From Thalassobacillus sp043497085 (lineage in GTDB: Bacteria; Bacillota; Bacilli; Bacillales; Halobacillaceae), in the NCBI GenBank assembly GCA_043497085.1, contig JBIEKI010000005.1: DNA of 64,000 bases; one strand, 5' to 3'. Numbering within the stretch: the first letter of the stretch is position 1; every line of letters starts with the position of its first letter. The position numbers were made by a program, and so were the translations under genes. Shown here one piece after another: positions 51,127-59,626 of this stretch. The notes beneath the pieces were generated by a model. That model made no database searches and was not told the origin of the DNA. It worked only from the letters and a program-made list of their open reading frames with translations.

Positions 51127-51840
51127 CTAATGCATAGCTTTCCATTGATTTAACTTTTGGATTGATGTGCTGTCCATTTGGTTTAATTTATTATTAAATT
51201 CTTCCTTTGCCGATTGATACAATTCTATATCCAGGCTATTTAATTCAGCTATAGTTTTAATGATGGATTTGGGTACAACATTCTTTTTTGGCCGTTTCCT
51301 GTTAGTATTTATTTTATCTACTTTGGAAATATCAAAGTTAAAATGCTCTTTTAATAAAAACAGTGATTCATTATACATATCTGTAAAACCAACAACCGGG
51401 AAATAGTTTTTAAGATTTTCTTTAGCCTTCTTTATATCTGAAGGATTACCACCTGATAAATAACGGGTAGCAAGATTTACTGTTCTAAAACGTATACTAC
51501 GCAAATCTTTTTTAGGATAAGGTTTATCTCCGATATCCTCATTCTTCATGTATTCAACAAATTCCTCGAAATTCATTCTCTTTACTTTTTTATGCAAAGG
51601 ATCGCGCTCATAATTCTGTATATAGTAAAAGGTTGATAGCACTCGATCAACTGGATCCCTTAGGAATGTAAAGAATTCAAAAGGTTTACTGAGCTCTTCA
51701 AAAAATTTCCCATGCCAAACAAGGACATCTTCACTTTGTTTCTCTAATATATTCCATAACGTTTTCCCACCAGTTTTTGGTATATGCAAAAAACACACTA
51801 AACGATCTTGTTCAAGGTCATTTTTATTGAAATGAATCAC
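51127..51840 (-). CDS. Sulfotransferase (P-loop, sulfotransfer_2 type)
   Basis: A 237-aa PAPS-dependent sulfotransferase. The 5'-phosphosulfate loop is CFLHIPKTGGKTLW near residue 17; the 3'-phosphate site is FFTFLRDPVDRVLSTFYY near residue 56; a second part with FPVVGFTDMYNESLFLLKEHFNFD fits the family. GTG start behind AAGGATG. No signal peptide or membrane anchor, so it acts on a cytosolic substrate or one at the inner face. It is divergent from the sulfate-activation operon beside it. The acceptor could be a glycan, lipid or small molecule. Confidence 0.88.
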   Translation of the reverse strand: MIHFNKNDLEQDRLVCFLHIPKTGGKTLWNILEKQSEDVLVWHGKFFEELSKPFEFFTFLRDPVDRVLSTFYYIQNYERDPLHKKVKRMNFEEFVEYMKNEDIGDKPYPKKDLRSIRFRTVNLATRYLSGGNPSDIKKAKENLKNYFPVVGFTDMYNESLFLLKEHFNFDISKVDKINTNRKRPKKNVVPKSIIKTIAELNSLDIELYQSAKEEFNNKLNQMDSTSIQKLNQWKAMH

Positions 51841-52036
51841 ACTAATTCATCCTTCTCTTTGATGTTATTTGGTCAATGTACTGTATTATAAAACGATTTT
51901 AAGCAAAAGGTGTGGGTTTATAACATTGTTATGTAACCCCTGCAAGAAAGATAGTACCCATACCCATTTTTATAACAAAAGTATAGAAAATGCATATTGT
52001 AGTCATAGTTATCAATATCATGGTGGTGGGCTCTAG

Positions 52037-53293
52037 ATGGAGATCTTTTATGTAACACTTGTTTTAGCAGGAATGTTTACCATATTAATTAAACAGTGGT
52101 TCCCACCTGATTTGACTCTCTTTTCTGTATTATCGATCTTTATATTAACAAATGTCATCTCAGTTGAAGAAGCTTTTCAAGGTTTTGCAAATAAAAGTGT
52201 AATTACCATAGCCCTTCTTTTTATTATCAGTAATGGATTATTTAATAGTGGTATACTACATTATCTGATTGAAAAAGTATTAAAATACAATGGAAATTTT
52301 CCTTTGCTCCTTCTTAAAATGATGATATCAGTTTCAATGTTATCAGCTTTTATCAATAATACTCCTATAGTTTCTACGCTCACCCCACTTGTACGTAATT
52401 GGGGATTATCCAACGGGGTTAATCCCTCTAAACTATTAATCCCCTTATCCTATGCAGCAATTTTAGGTGGAACGATCACTTTATATGGCACTTCTACGAA
52501 TTTAATGGTGCACGGTATGCTGCAGAAAAGCGGACATCCAGGGTTTACGGTTTTAGAATTCTCTTATCTCGGCATTCCTCTTACCCTTGTTGGCCTAGTT
52601 TATATGTATTTAATTGGCAGACACCTGCTTCCTCACAGGAATTATAAAAGCAACCTCACACCTATGGAGAAAAGCGATAATTCAGAAAATATACAGACAA
52701 ATCTCTTTCGAAACAACAAAATATTAGTCTTTGTTTTACTTGTAATGTTCACCCTTGCAGCCTTCCAATTCATCTCCATCATAAAAGCTGCAATTATTGC
52801 TGTCCTCATTTTACTGGCTACTAAATCGATAAGTCCTGCAGAAGCACGAAAATCGATTGATTGGAGTGTAATTATCCTTATCTCTTCTGCTATAGGGATA
52901 GGGGCAGCTATAGAAAAATCAGGAGTAACCGAAGCGATTTCAATTGCAATATTATATATAAATGACATATTTGGTTTATTAGGAACAGCGATAACAATTT
53001 ATCTGGTAACAATGGTACTAACTGAAATATCTCATAATATTGCTGCCGCAGCTATGATGTTTCCTTTGGGACATTCGGTTGCGTTAGAAATAGGAATCGA
53101 CCCCAAAATGTTTGCGATGATAATAGCAATTTCTGCTTCATGCAGTTTCATCACCCCAATTGGATATCAAACAAACCTAATTATTTACGGCCCAGGAGGT
53201 TATAGATTTACCGATTATTTAAAGGTCGGATTTTTACTAAGTATTTTTTGTTTAATTTGTACTGTATCACTCACATTTTTAATTTGGAGGTAA
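52037..53293 (+). CDS. SLC13/DASS-type anion permease, probable sulfate importer
   Basis: A 418-aa membrane protein with about eleven helices. The two SNT-like signatures are visible: INNTPIVSTLTPLVRNW followed by GTSTNLMVHGM in the first half, and EISHNIAAAAMMFPLG followed by ITPIGYQTNLIIYGPGGY in the second. Relatives carry sulfate or dicarboxylates. It starts 198 bases from the divergent sulfotransferase and ends 7 bases before the APS kinase gene, which strongly suggests sulfate uptake. Sequence here is more AT-rich than the flanks. Confidence 0.85.
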   Translation: MEIFYVTLVLAGMFTILIKQWFPPDLTLFSVLSIFILTNVISVEEAFQGFANKSVITIALLFIISNGLFNSGILHYLIEKVLKYNGNFPLLLLKMMISVSMLSAFINNTPIVSTLTPLVRNWGLSNGVNPSKLLIPLSYAAILGGTITLYGTSTNLMVHGMLQKSGHPGFTVLEFSYLGIPLTLVGLVYMYLIGRHLLPHRNYKSNLTPMEKSDNSENIQTNLFRNNKILVFVLLVMFTLAAFQFISIIKAAIIAVLILLATKSISPAEARKSIDWSVIILISSAIGIGAAIEKSGVTEAISIAILYINDIFGLLGTAITIYLVTMVLTEISHNIAAAAMMFPLGHSVALEIGIDPKMFAMIIAISASCSFITPIGYQTNLIIYGPGGYRFTDYLKVGFLLSIFCLICTVSLTFLIWR

Positions 53294-53300
53294 GTTTTTT

Positions 53301-53888
53301 ATGAGTGAGCATATCACTTGGAACCAAACCAATGTATCAAAAGAAGAACGAGAGAAAGCTTATGGTCATAAAAGCTTAATTATATGGCTTACTGGATTAT
53401 CAGGGGCTGGTAAATCTACAATTGCTAACCATGTAGAAAGAGAATTATTTAATCAGGGTATCCATACGTACTTGCTTGATGGAGATAACCTGCGACATGG
53501 CATTAATAACAATTTAGAATTTACTCCTAAGGATAGAGCGGAAAACATTCGCCGAATTTCTGAAATTGGAAAATTGTTTGTTGATGCAGGAATGGTTGTC
53601 TTCGTCGCCGCAATTTCACCCTATAGAAAAGATAGGGATGAAGCTCGTCAAAGGTTTAAAGATAATACATTTGTTGAAGTATTCGTTAAATGTTCTGTTG
53701 AAGAATGTAAGAAAAGGGATCCTAAGGGTCTTTATAAAAAAGCCCTTGAAGGAAAGATAAGTAATTTCACTGGTATTTCACAAGATTATGAAGAACCTTT
53801 AGCACCAGAAGTAGTTATCGACACAACTGAAAAATCCATATCAAGCTCTGTGAATCATTTGGTGGATTTTATTCAAGATAGAATTTAA
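53301..53888 (+). CDS. cysC: Adenylylsulfate kinase
   Basis: Phosphorylates APS at the 3' position to make PAPS. The 195-aa protein has the P-loop GLSGAGKST at about 33-41, DGDNLRHGINNNLEF, RAENIRRISEIGKLFVDAG and FVAAISPYRKDRDEAR, all standard. The gene follows the permease by 7 bases and precedes sat by 18. The stand-alone full-length form is the active kinase type. Confidence 0.93.
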   Translation: MSEHITWNQTNVSKEEREKAYGHKSLIIWLTGLSGAGKSTIANHVERELFNQGIHTYLLDGDNLRHGINNNLEFTPKDRAENIRRISEIGKLFVDAGMVVFVAAISPYRKDRDEARQRFKDNTFVEVFVKCSVEECKKRDPKGLYKKALEGKISNFTGISQDYEEPLAPEVVIDTTEKSISSSVNHLVDFIQDRI

Positions 53889-53906
53889 GAAAGAAAGGGT
53901 ATTATT

Positions 53907-55052
53907 ATGACTATTATAGAACCACATGGACATAAACTGATTTCCAAAGTAGATTATAATTATGATTATAGCTCTATATCAAAAGAAATTGAATTAGATT
54001 TAATGGCTCTTTCTGATTTAGAGTTAATCGCTACAGGGGCCTATAGTCCTTTGACAGGGTATATAGGAGAAAAAGATTATAATTCAGTGGTGGAAAAAAT
54101 GAGATTAGCTAATGGATTGGTATGGAGTATACCTATTACACTGCCAGTTACTGCAGCCCTTTCTTCACGTCTTACAATTGGGGAAAAGATAAAACTGGTA
54201 TTTGCTGACGAAGTATATGGAATTCTTCAATTAAATGAAAAATATAAACCTGATAAAAAGCTAGAAGCAAAACAAGTATTCAAAACCACTGACCCTGCTC
54301 ACCCTGGAGTAGCAAAACTCTTTAATCGACCTGACGTTTACTTAGCAGGTCCTATTACATTAGTCAGACCTCCCAGATCCAAAAACTTATTTCCGGATTT
54401 TTATTGTAAACCAAAAGAGACAAGGGAAGAATTCATTAAAAGGGGATGGGAAACAATTGTAGCCTTCCAAACAAGAAATCCTATTCATCGTGCACATGAA
54501 TATATACAAAAGTGTTCATTGGAAGTAGTAGATGGTCTTTTTTTACATCCTCTTGTCGGAGAAACAAAAGCTGACGATATCCCATCTGAGATACGAATGA
54601 ACAGCTATCAGGTTCTACTCCAAAATTACTATCCAAAAAATCGAGTCCATTTGGGTGTATTCCCGGCTGCTATGCGATATGCAGGACCAAGGGAGGCAAT
54701 CTTTCATGCCCTTATTCGAAAAAATTACGGATGTTCACATTTTATTGTAGGACGTGACCATGCTGGAGTAGGGGATTATTATGGAACTTATGAAGCACAA
54801 GAAATTTTTTCGTTATTCAGCAAAAATGAGCTAGGCATTAAGCCAATATTTTTTGACCATGCTTATTACTGTAAAAAATGCAGCCAAATTACAACAAAAA
54901 AAACATGCCCCCATGGAACACAGGATCATATACATTTATCAGGGACAAAAGTAAGGGAAATGCTAAGAAGAGGAGAACTTCCCCCAAAAGAATTTAGTCG
55001 ATTAGAGGTTATTCAGTCGCTAATCGAAGGGTTGAACACTGAGCGTCCCTAA
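53907..55052 (+). CDS. sat: Sulfate adenylyltransferase (ATP sulfurylase)
   Basis: Makes APS from sulfate and ATP. The 381-aa homo-oligomeric type has the ATP-binding QTRNPIHRAHEY and GRDHAGVGDYYG motifs, GVFPAAMRYAGPREA, and the zinc-finger-like CKKCSQITTKKTCPHG near the end. AAGAAAGGG precedes the ATG. Last gene of the operon. No PAPS reductase or sulfite reductase accompanies it here, so the PAPS could go straight to the sulfotransferase. Confidence 0.94.
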   Translation: MTIIEPHGHKLISKVDYNYDYSSISKEIELDLMALSDLELIATGAYSPLTGYIGEKDYNSVVEKMRLANGLVWSIPITLPVTAALSSRLTIGEKIKLVFADEVYGILQLNEKYKPDKKLEAKQVFKTTDPAHPGVAKLFNRPDVYLAGPITLVRPPRSKNLFPDFYCKPKETREEFIKRGWETIVAFQTRNPIHRAHEYIQKCSLEVVDGLFLHPLVGETKADDIPSEIRMNSYQVLLQNYYPKNRVHLGVFPAAMRYAGPREAIFHALIRKNYGCSHFIVGRDHAGVGDYYGTYEAQEIFSLFSKNELGIKPIFFDHAYYCKKCSQITTKKTCPHGTQDHIHLSGTKVREMLRRGELPPKEFSRLEVIQSLIEGLNTERP

Positions 55053-55142
55053 TTTTTACTTTCCAGAATAACTAATGTGGTTAACCACTCTCCTATTGTA
55101 CTTAAATCCTTATTAATATAAACTTGACTTAAACCCTTGTAA

Positions 55143-55170
55143 TTGGATCAAATTTTTGTTACAGTACAAT
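55143..55170 (+). promoter_or_regulatory. Likely promoter of the lysine-riboswitch transcript
   Basis: TTGGAT, 16 bases, TACAAT; the riboswitch stem begins about 38 bases further on. Confidence 0.45.
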
Positions 55171-55207
55171 CAATTAAATATTTTCTTGCTTCAATAAGTT
55201 GAAGCGG

Positions 55208-55374
55208 GATAGAGGTGCGAAAACCATCAGTACACAGTGGGAGGATCATGAGGTCCAGCGAATATTGTGGAAAGGGGAATTCGCCGAAGCGGAGAGAATC
55301 TCATGTTCTCGAAGTTGGTTCTGCTATTGAATAAATACAGGACTGTCATATAGGCGACTATATGGAGGGCTATC
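55208..55374 (+). promoter_or_regulatory. Lysine riboswitch (L box)
   Basis: The outer helix pairs GATAG (55208-55212) with CTATC (55370-55374). The conserved core is present in order: AGAGGTGCG, the GGAGGATCATGAGG loop, GGGGAATTCGCCGAAGCGG, and CTGTCATATAGGCGACTATATGGAGGGCTATCTT spread over 55343-55376. Lysine binding favours the terminator that follows and shuts off dapA. Confidence 0.93.
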
Positions 55375-55410
55375 TTACGCAATGGAACGCATCATTTGAC
55401 GTTTCTACTG

Positions 55411-55439
55411 CAACAGCGAACCCTCGTTGTTGTTTTTTT
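55411..55439 (+). terminator. Riboswitch-controlled terminator before dapA
   Basis: CAACAGCGA pairs with TCGTTGTTG (one G-U) around a 4-base loop and is followed by seven T. This is the expression platform of the L box. Confidence 0.85.
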
Positions 55440-55509
55440 AATGCGATAAATGGGAATGGCTCTATAAAACGCCTCTTATTTAAAATTTTACAAAAGGGTG
55501 TGAAATGCT

Positions 55510-56397
55510 ATGAACTTCGGCCAAGTGTTAACCGCAATGGTTACCCCATTTGACCAGAATGGTGAGATCGATTTCAATGCTGCACGTACATTAGTCAATT
55601 ACTTAATCGCTAACGGTTCGGACGGTTTAGTGGTAGCAGGAACTACAGGGGAATCCCCTACGTTGACCGACGCAGAAAAGCTTGAGTTGTTCCGTTTCGT
55701 CGCTCAAGTTGCAGACGGAAGAGCAGCCGTAATTGCAGGAACCGGTTCGAATAATACACGAGCATCAATCGAGTTGACAAGACAGGCTGAACAGACCGGC
55801 GTCGATGCGATTATGCTTACAACGCCATATTACAATAAGCCTTCCCAGGAAGGGTTGTTCCAGCATTATAAAGCAGTAGCGGAAGCCACCTCCCTGCCAG
55901 TGATGCTGTACAATATTCCAGGACGAAGCGCTGCTAAAATCGCACCGGAAACAATTATCCGCTTGTCTGAACTCGACAATATCGTTTCTGTAAAAGAAGC
56001 GAGTGGAGATCTGGATGCGATGACAGAAATCATCACGAAAACTCCTGAGGATTTCACTTTGTATAGTGGTGACGATGGATTGACCCTTCCGGTACTGGCA
56101 ATCGGCGGCACCGGGATTGTATCTGTATCCGCTCATATCCTCGGAAATGAAATGCAGGAAATGGTCAACAGCTACAATTACGGTGATGTAAAACGCGCAG
56201 CAGCCATTCACCAGGAAATCCTTCCAGTGATGAATGCGATGTTTGCACAGCCAAGTCCATCCCCGGTAAAAGCAGCCTTAAATCTGATGGGCATCCCTGT
56301 TGGTGATGTGCGCCTGCCGATGGTTCCGCTGAACAGCGAAGAATTAAATGCATTGAAACAAAACCTGCCAGCTTATAAATTTACAGCTGCTGGTTGA
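55510..56397 (+). CDS. dapA: 4-hydroxy-tetrahydrodipicolinate synthase
   Basis: Condenses pyruvate with aspartate-semialdehyde at the head of the lysine/diaminopimelate/dipicolinate branch. The 295-aa barrel has GTTGESPTLT near residue 44, Tyr in TTPYYNKPSQEGLFQHY, Arg in YNIPGRSA and the Schiff-base Lys in VSVKEASGDL, then GDDGLTLPVLAIGGTGIVSVSAH. AAAAGGGTGTG precedes the ATG. Monocistronic, under the lysine riboswitch. Its substrate is also the end product of the ectoine route at the other side of the window, though no link is shown. Confidence 0.95.
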   Translation: MNFGQVLTAMVTPFDQNGEIDFNAARTLVNYLIANGSDGLVVAGTTGESPTLTDAEKLELFRFVAQVADGRAAVIAGTGSNNTRASIELTRQAEQTGVDAIMLTTPYYNKPSQEGLFQHYKAVAEATSLPVMLYNIPGRSAAKIAPETIIRLSELDNIVSVKEASGDLDAMTEIITKTPEDFTLYSGDDGLTLPVLAIGGTGIVSVSAHILGNEMQEMVNSYNYGDVKRAAAIHQEILPVMNAMFAQPSPSPVKAALNLMGIPVGDVRLPMVPLNSEELNALKQNLPAYKFTAAG

Positions 56398-56404
56398 GGA
56401 AAAT

Positions 56405-56443
56405 AAAAAGCGATGGAAACCTCCCACGGTTCCATCGCTTTTT
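56405..56443 (+). terminator. Terminator of dapA
   Basis: AAAAAGCGATGGAA pairs exactly with TTCCATCGCTTTTT (14 base pairs) across an 11-base loop; acts in both directions between dapA and the small membrane genes. Confidence 0.88.
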
Positions 56444-56447
56444 GTAT

Positions 56448-56699
56448 TTATGTAGAAAGGATGTGTTTATCTATTTGCTTCGATGTGAAAATACACAACA
56501 CTCCTAATAAAAGGATGCTGCAAGCGATCAACATCCCTCCCGCAGCAAAGGATACCACCAAAAAATATGCTCCCACACCGGCGGTGAACCAGCCCAGGAC
56601 CAATAGTAAACTAGCCAGCATTTCTAATAACACTCGCACCAGTAACCACTTCTTCCATTCATTTTCACTAAGCAACCATAAATAAAGATAAGGTAACAA
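56448..56699 (-). CDS. Small 83-aa membrane protein
   Basis: Starts at TTG 56699 inside the end of the DUF4190 gene (overlap of 32 bases), behind a weak AGGA. Two hydrophobic helices (LLVRVLLEMLASLLLVLGWF and VGAYFLVVSFAAGGMLIACSILLLGVLCIF) are followed by a basic tail. No named family. Probably co-expressed with the DUF4190 protein. Confidence 0.55.
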   Translation of the reverse strand: MLPYLYLWLLSENEWKKWLLVRVLLEMLASLLLVLGWFTAGVGAYFLVVSFAAGGMLIACSILLLGVLCIFTSKQIDKHILST

Positions 56700-56931
56700 T
56701 AAGGAGTATTCCTAACAACTGTACGATAACCCCGATGATACTGCATACCATCCCTGTAGTAGCAAACCCTTTGCCATCTTCATTTCTCTCTTCCATTTCA
56801 CGAAGTGCTTTCCTTGAAACAAATATGCCGACCAAACCAAGAACCAATCCGATTACTGGAGTCATGATAGCAAGGATTCCTAATATTAAGGCCACTACCG
56901 CATGACTATTTGTTTTCGTTTTTTCACCCAT
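56668..56931 (-). CDS. DUF4190-type membrane protein
   Basis: An 87-aa protein with the DUF4190 pattern: NSHAVVALILGILAIMTPVIGLVLGLVGIFVSRKALREME, a short polar loop, then GFATTGMVCSIIGVIVQLLGILLIV. Two hydrophobic hairpins lie in the membrane; the arginine-rich loop lies in the cytosol. Function unknown across the family. Confidence 0.8.
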   Translation of the reverse strand: MGEKTKTNSHAVVALILGILAIMTPVIGLVLGLVGIFVSRKALREMEERNEDGKGFATTGMVCSIIGVIVQLLGILLIVTLSLFMVA

Positions 56932-57135
56932 GTCCTTATCCCCTTTGGTCTTCCTTTTTTTCGAAGTTATATCATAATAACGTTATTCAAAAGGAAAAAT
57001 AGATATACACCTTTTTCTCTGACAGCGGGGAAATCAGGAGGGCCCCTTGGAGTATCGGGATTGCATTCTTACTCACTACCTGTCAGACTGGGGAAAGTCA
57101 AACATTACGAATATAAAGAAGGCGACGGTGAAAAT

Positions 57136-57531
57136 TTGATTGAAGTAAGAACATCTACTATATCTGATGATGCACTTGATAAAGGCGTATTCGCCACACA
57201 AGATATTGCGGAAGGGGAACTAATCCACCAGGCACCAGTGCTTCCCTATCCTAATGAAGAACATGAACATATTGAGAAAACATACCTGGCGGACTATGCT
57301 TTCGAGTATGGTAAAAACCACACAGCATTTCTGTTAGGCTACGGGATGATGTTTAATCATTCCTACAAACCGAACGCAGTTTACGAAATTAATTTTGATA
57401 ACGACTCGTTCGATTTCTATGCTTTCAGAGATATAAAAGCAGGTGAAGAAATCTTCATCAACTATAACGGAGAAGCTGATAACGATTCCCCGCTATGGTT
57501 TAATGAAGATGACGAAGAAAACGAAGAGTAA
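57136..57531 (+). CDS. SET-domain protein (putative protein lysine methyltransferase)
   Basis: A compact 131-aa SET domain from TTG 57136 (LIEVRTSTISDDALDKGVFATQDI matches the usual start); a longer frame to 56902 runs into the opposite gene and is not supported. The key motifs are MMFNHSYKPNA (the NHS cofactor/substrate knot) and IKAGEEIFINYNG (the catalytic Tyr region). It may methylate a lysine in a protein using S-adenosylmethionine. It lacks pre- and post-SET parts. Acidic tail DEENEE. Target unknown. Confidence 0.83.
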   Translation: MIEVRTSTISDDALDKGVFATQDIAEGELIHQAPVLPYPNEEHEHIEKTYLADYAFEYGKNHTAFLLGYGMMFNHSYKPNAVYEINFDNDSFDFYAFRDIKAGEEIFINYNGEADNDSPLWFNEDDEENEE

Positions 57532-57535
57532 AATT

Positions 57536-57565
57536 TACACCCGGCTTTCTGGGTGTATTTTTTTT
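57536..57565 (+). terminator. Terminator of the SET-domain gene
   Basis: TACACCC pairs with GGGTGTA around an 8-base loop and is followed by eight T. Confidence 0.82.
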
Positions 57566-57641
57566 GTGAATTATTGAAGCTTTTCACATAGCTCATTCGT
57601 ATATATACAATAAGCTCAAAAACAAAAAGGAGGTGTTGAGA

Positions 57642-57746
57642 ATGTTTCCTCGTATCTTTCATAAAGCTAACCGGCCAACAAAAATAGCCCTTTTAGCAGG
57701 ATCGATTATTTTGCTGATCGGTGGCCTGGTGAAACTTTTTCTATAA
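57642..57746 (+). CDS. Tiny 34-aa single-pass membrane protein
   Basis: ATG 57642 lies 7 bases after a perfect AAAGGAGGTG. The peptide starts MFPRIFHKANRPTKIALLAGSI and has one membrane helix (IALLAGSIILLIGGLVKLFL) ending at the C-terminus, with a basic N-terminal side. The very strong ribosome site supports expression. No family recognised. Confidence 0.65.
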   Translation: MFPRIFHKANRPTKIALLAGSIILLIGGLVKLFL

Positions 57747-57878
57747 CCCTTGGATTCTGTTTGCATTTATGTAATTTCCGCTCCCCATTGCTGCACCATC
57801 TGCAAATACTCTTTCCATACCTTTCTTTCATCCGAAAAGCGAGGAACTCAGCTTCGTAACAGGTTGACCATTTACTGA

Positions 57879-58214
57879 CTATTTATATTGAAAAAACCAC
57901 ATCAGCAAAAGGACGGTAATGGTAAGGAGGTCACCTATTATTACCTTCCATTTTTGCCTTTCATAAATATGTTTAATTAAAAAAGGAACATAAGCTAATG
58001 CAAGAACCTGCAGAAAATGTAGATCAAGGAAGTACGGAACCAGGAAGATTATTGCCACAGATTGAATGTTAGCCCATGTAATCTCAGGGGTACTCGCATA
58101 AGGATCATCAAGAATCGGGTGTTTCTCTTCTTGGATAATGATCCCCCCTTTCTTCAGACTAGAACTACGGTGAGATGATTTCCACGACAGAGAAAATCTA
58201 ATGTTTCCTACCAT
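57879..58214 (-). CDS. Small 111-aa membrane protein
   Basis: Three hydrophobic segments (WANIQSVAIIFLVPYFLDL, HFLQVLALAYVPFLIKHIY, VIIGDLLTITVLLLMWFFQ) follow an acidic segment. The ATG at 58214 has GGGAAGG too close to it; a non-standard start after AAAGGGGGG near 58148 is possible, so the N-terminal 22 residues are doubtful. Function unknown. Confidence 0.5.
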   Translation of the reverse strand: MVGNIRFSLSWKSSHRSSSLKKGGIIIQEEKHPILDDPYASTPEITWANIQSVAIIFLVPYFLDLHFLQVLALAYVPFLIKHIYERQKWKVIIGDLLTITVLLLMWFFQYK

Positions 58215-58387
58215 CCTTCCCGTCTGGTAACTTTAGACTATCTCCTAACTACCAATTATTTCAAAATAAGGGAAGAAACTCAATATTCAATTTTATATTG
58301 AACAACAGAAAATTGCTCGACATTCCAGCAATAAATAGAAAGAAAGTCGCCTCGCTTACTTTTATGCTGATAAGTGAGGTGATTACT

Positions 58388-59626
58388 TTGTATAAGACAA
58401 TCTTGGAAAATAAAAATATTCGATATTATTTATTAGCTGGAGGCATATCCCGTCTGGGTGACATCCTATCTGGAATGGCTTTCTTGTTCTTAACCTATGA
58501 CCTGACTGGCTCCAGCCTCCATACAACAGGGATGGCGATGGCTGAATCTTTCCCCTATTTACTATTCGGTTTGATTGGGGGAGTTATGGCAGATTGGCTG
58601 CCAAAAAAGAAATGGTTAATCTACTTGGATATTGCCCGCATTCCGTTAATTTCGTCCATTGTTTTGCTATACTACTTTGACATGCTTACCTATATTTACT
58701 TGCTTATTGTAAGTTTTCTCATCCAGAGCATCGGCTGTTTCTTCAACCCGGCTCATCGCTCTATTTTACCTGCCATAACCAGAGAACGAGAACGGACGGC
58801 TGCAAATAGCATAAATGACACACTGACACGAGGTGTGACTGTGATCAGTCCTGTTTTATCCGTATGGCTATTAAACTCCTTTGGCGCAGTACACTTTTTT
58901 ACCGTGGATGCTTTCACCTATGCCATCAGTGCCCTTTTTATATACCAGGTCGATTTAAAGGAACCAAAAAACACTGCCACCAAATCAATCAAGGCCGTGT
59001 ATGTTACAATTGCAGAATTTATTGAATGGGTAAAAGCACACCGTACGATCCGGCAGTTATTTCTATTCACTTTTATCACTGTCTTTTTCAATACATGGGT
59101 GTGGCAAGTAGGAATGTTGCTTGCATTGACCGAAATGAGTTCACAAAGCGAGGAACTCTACAGCATGTTGCAAGGGGTATTTGGCGGAGTAGTCATCATC
59201 ACAAACCTCCTTTTGCCTTACTTTATTAAAAAAATGACGTTACGTCACTACTTGATCGGGGCGTTGATATGGGGGACGGGGATTTTATATTATGGTCTTC
59301 TGTATGACATTCCACATTTCTTTATCGGAGCTGCAATCGTAGGGGTAGGACTTCCAATTGCAGGGCTGGCACGTGTTTATCTATTGCAGACATTGGTTCC
59401 CGAGGAAAAATTGGGCCGGGCCTTCAGCTCTAATGCTGTGCTCTTGTACTTTTCCAACACGATATCCTTAGGGCTGTATGGTCTCTTAGTTTTAATTATT
59501 CCAATAAAAGTCCTAATGATCTCCAGTGGCTTATTCATTATTATTAGTAGTACAGGGGCGTTACTTTTTAAGCCCATTAAAGCTTCGAAATTCACCCGGC
59601 GTTTTACGGTACACTTTCTTAAATAG
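58388..59626 (+). CDS. MFS transporter (MefA-like efflux type)
   Basis: A 412-aa exporter from TTG 58388 with GAGGTG at six bases; the ATG frame from 58298 lacks a ribosome site. Twelve hydrophobic segments; YLLAGGISRLGDILSGMAFLFLTYDLTGSS starts helix 1, GLIGGVMADWLPKKKWLIY is the loop 2-3 motif, and INDTLTRGVTVISPVLSVWLL is typical of the macrolide-efflux branch. Substrate unknown. Its 3' end overlaps the convergent AraC gene by 66 bases. Confidence 0.87.
   Translation: MYKTILENKNIRYYLLAGGISRLGDILSGMAFLFLTYDLTGSSLHTTGMAMAESFPYLLFGLIGGVMADWLPKKKWLIYLDIARIPLISSIVLLYYFDMLTYIYLLIVSFLIQSIGCFFNPAHRSILPAITRERERTAANSINDTLTRGVTVISPVLSVWLLNSFGAVHFFTVDAFTYAISALFIYQVDLKEPKNTATKSIKAVYVTIAEFIEWVKAHRTIRQLFLFTFITVFFNTWVWQVGMLLALTEMSSQSEELYSMLQGVFGGVVIITNLLLPYFIKKMTLRHYLIGALIWGTGILYYGLLYDIPHFFIGAAIVGVGLPIAGLARVYLLQTLVPEEKLGRAFSSNAVLLYFSNTISLGLYGLLVLIIPIKVLMISSGLFIIISSTGALLFKPIKASKFTRRFTVHFLK

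Noticed and set aside
53301..55052. Reading cysC-sat as part of ordinary assimilatory sulfate reduction
   Set aside because: The reductase genes are absent here and a sulfotransferase is adjacent; the assimilatory role cannot be excluded for genes elsewhere but is not the simplest reading of this locus.
55362..55553. 63-aa plus-strand frame spanning the riboswitch end and terminator
   Set aside because: It overlaps the L box and dapA start out of frame; the sequence is explained by RNA structure.
56902..57135. Long N-terminal extension of the SET-domain frame
   Set aside because: It overlaps the opposite DUF4190 gene and lacks a ribosome site; the SET family normally starts near 57136.
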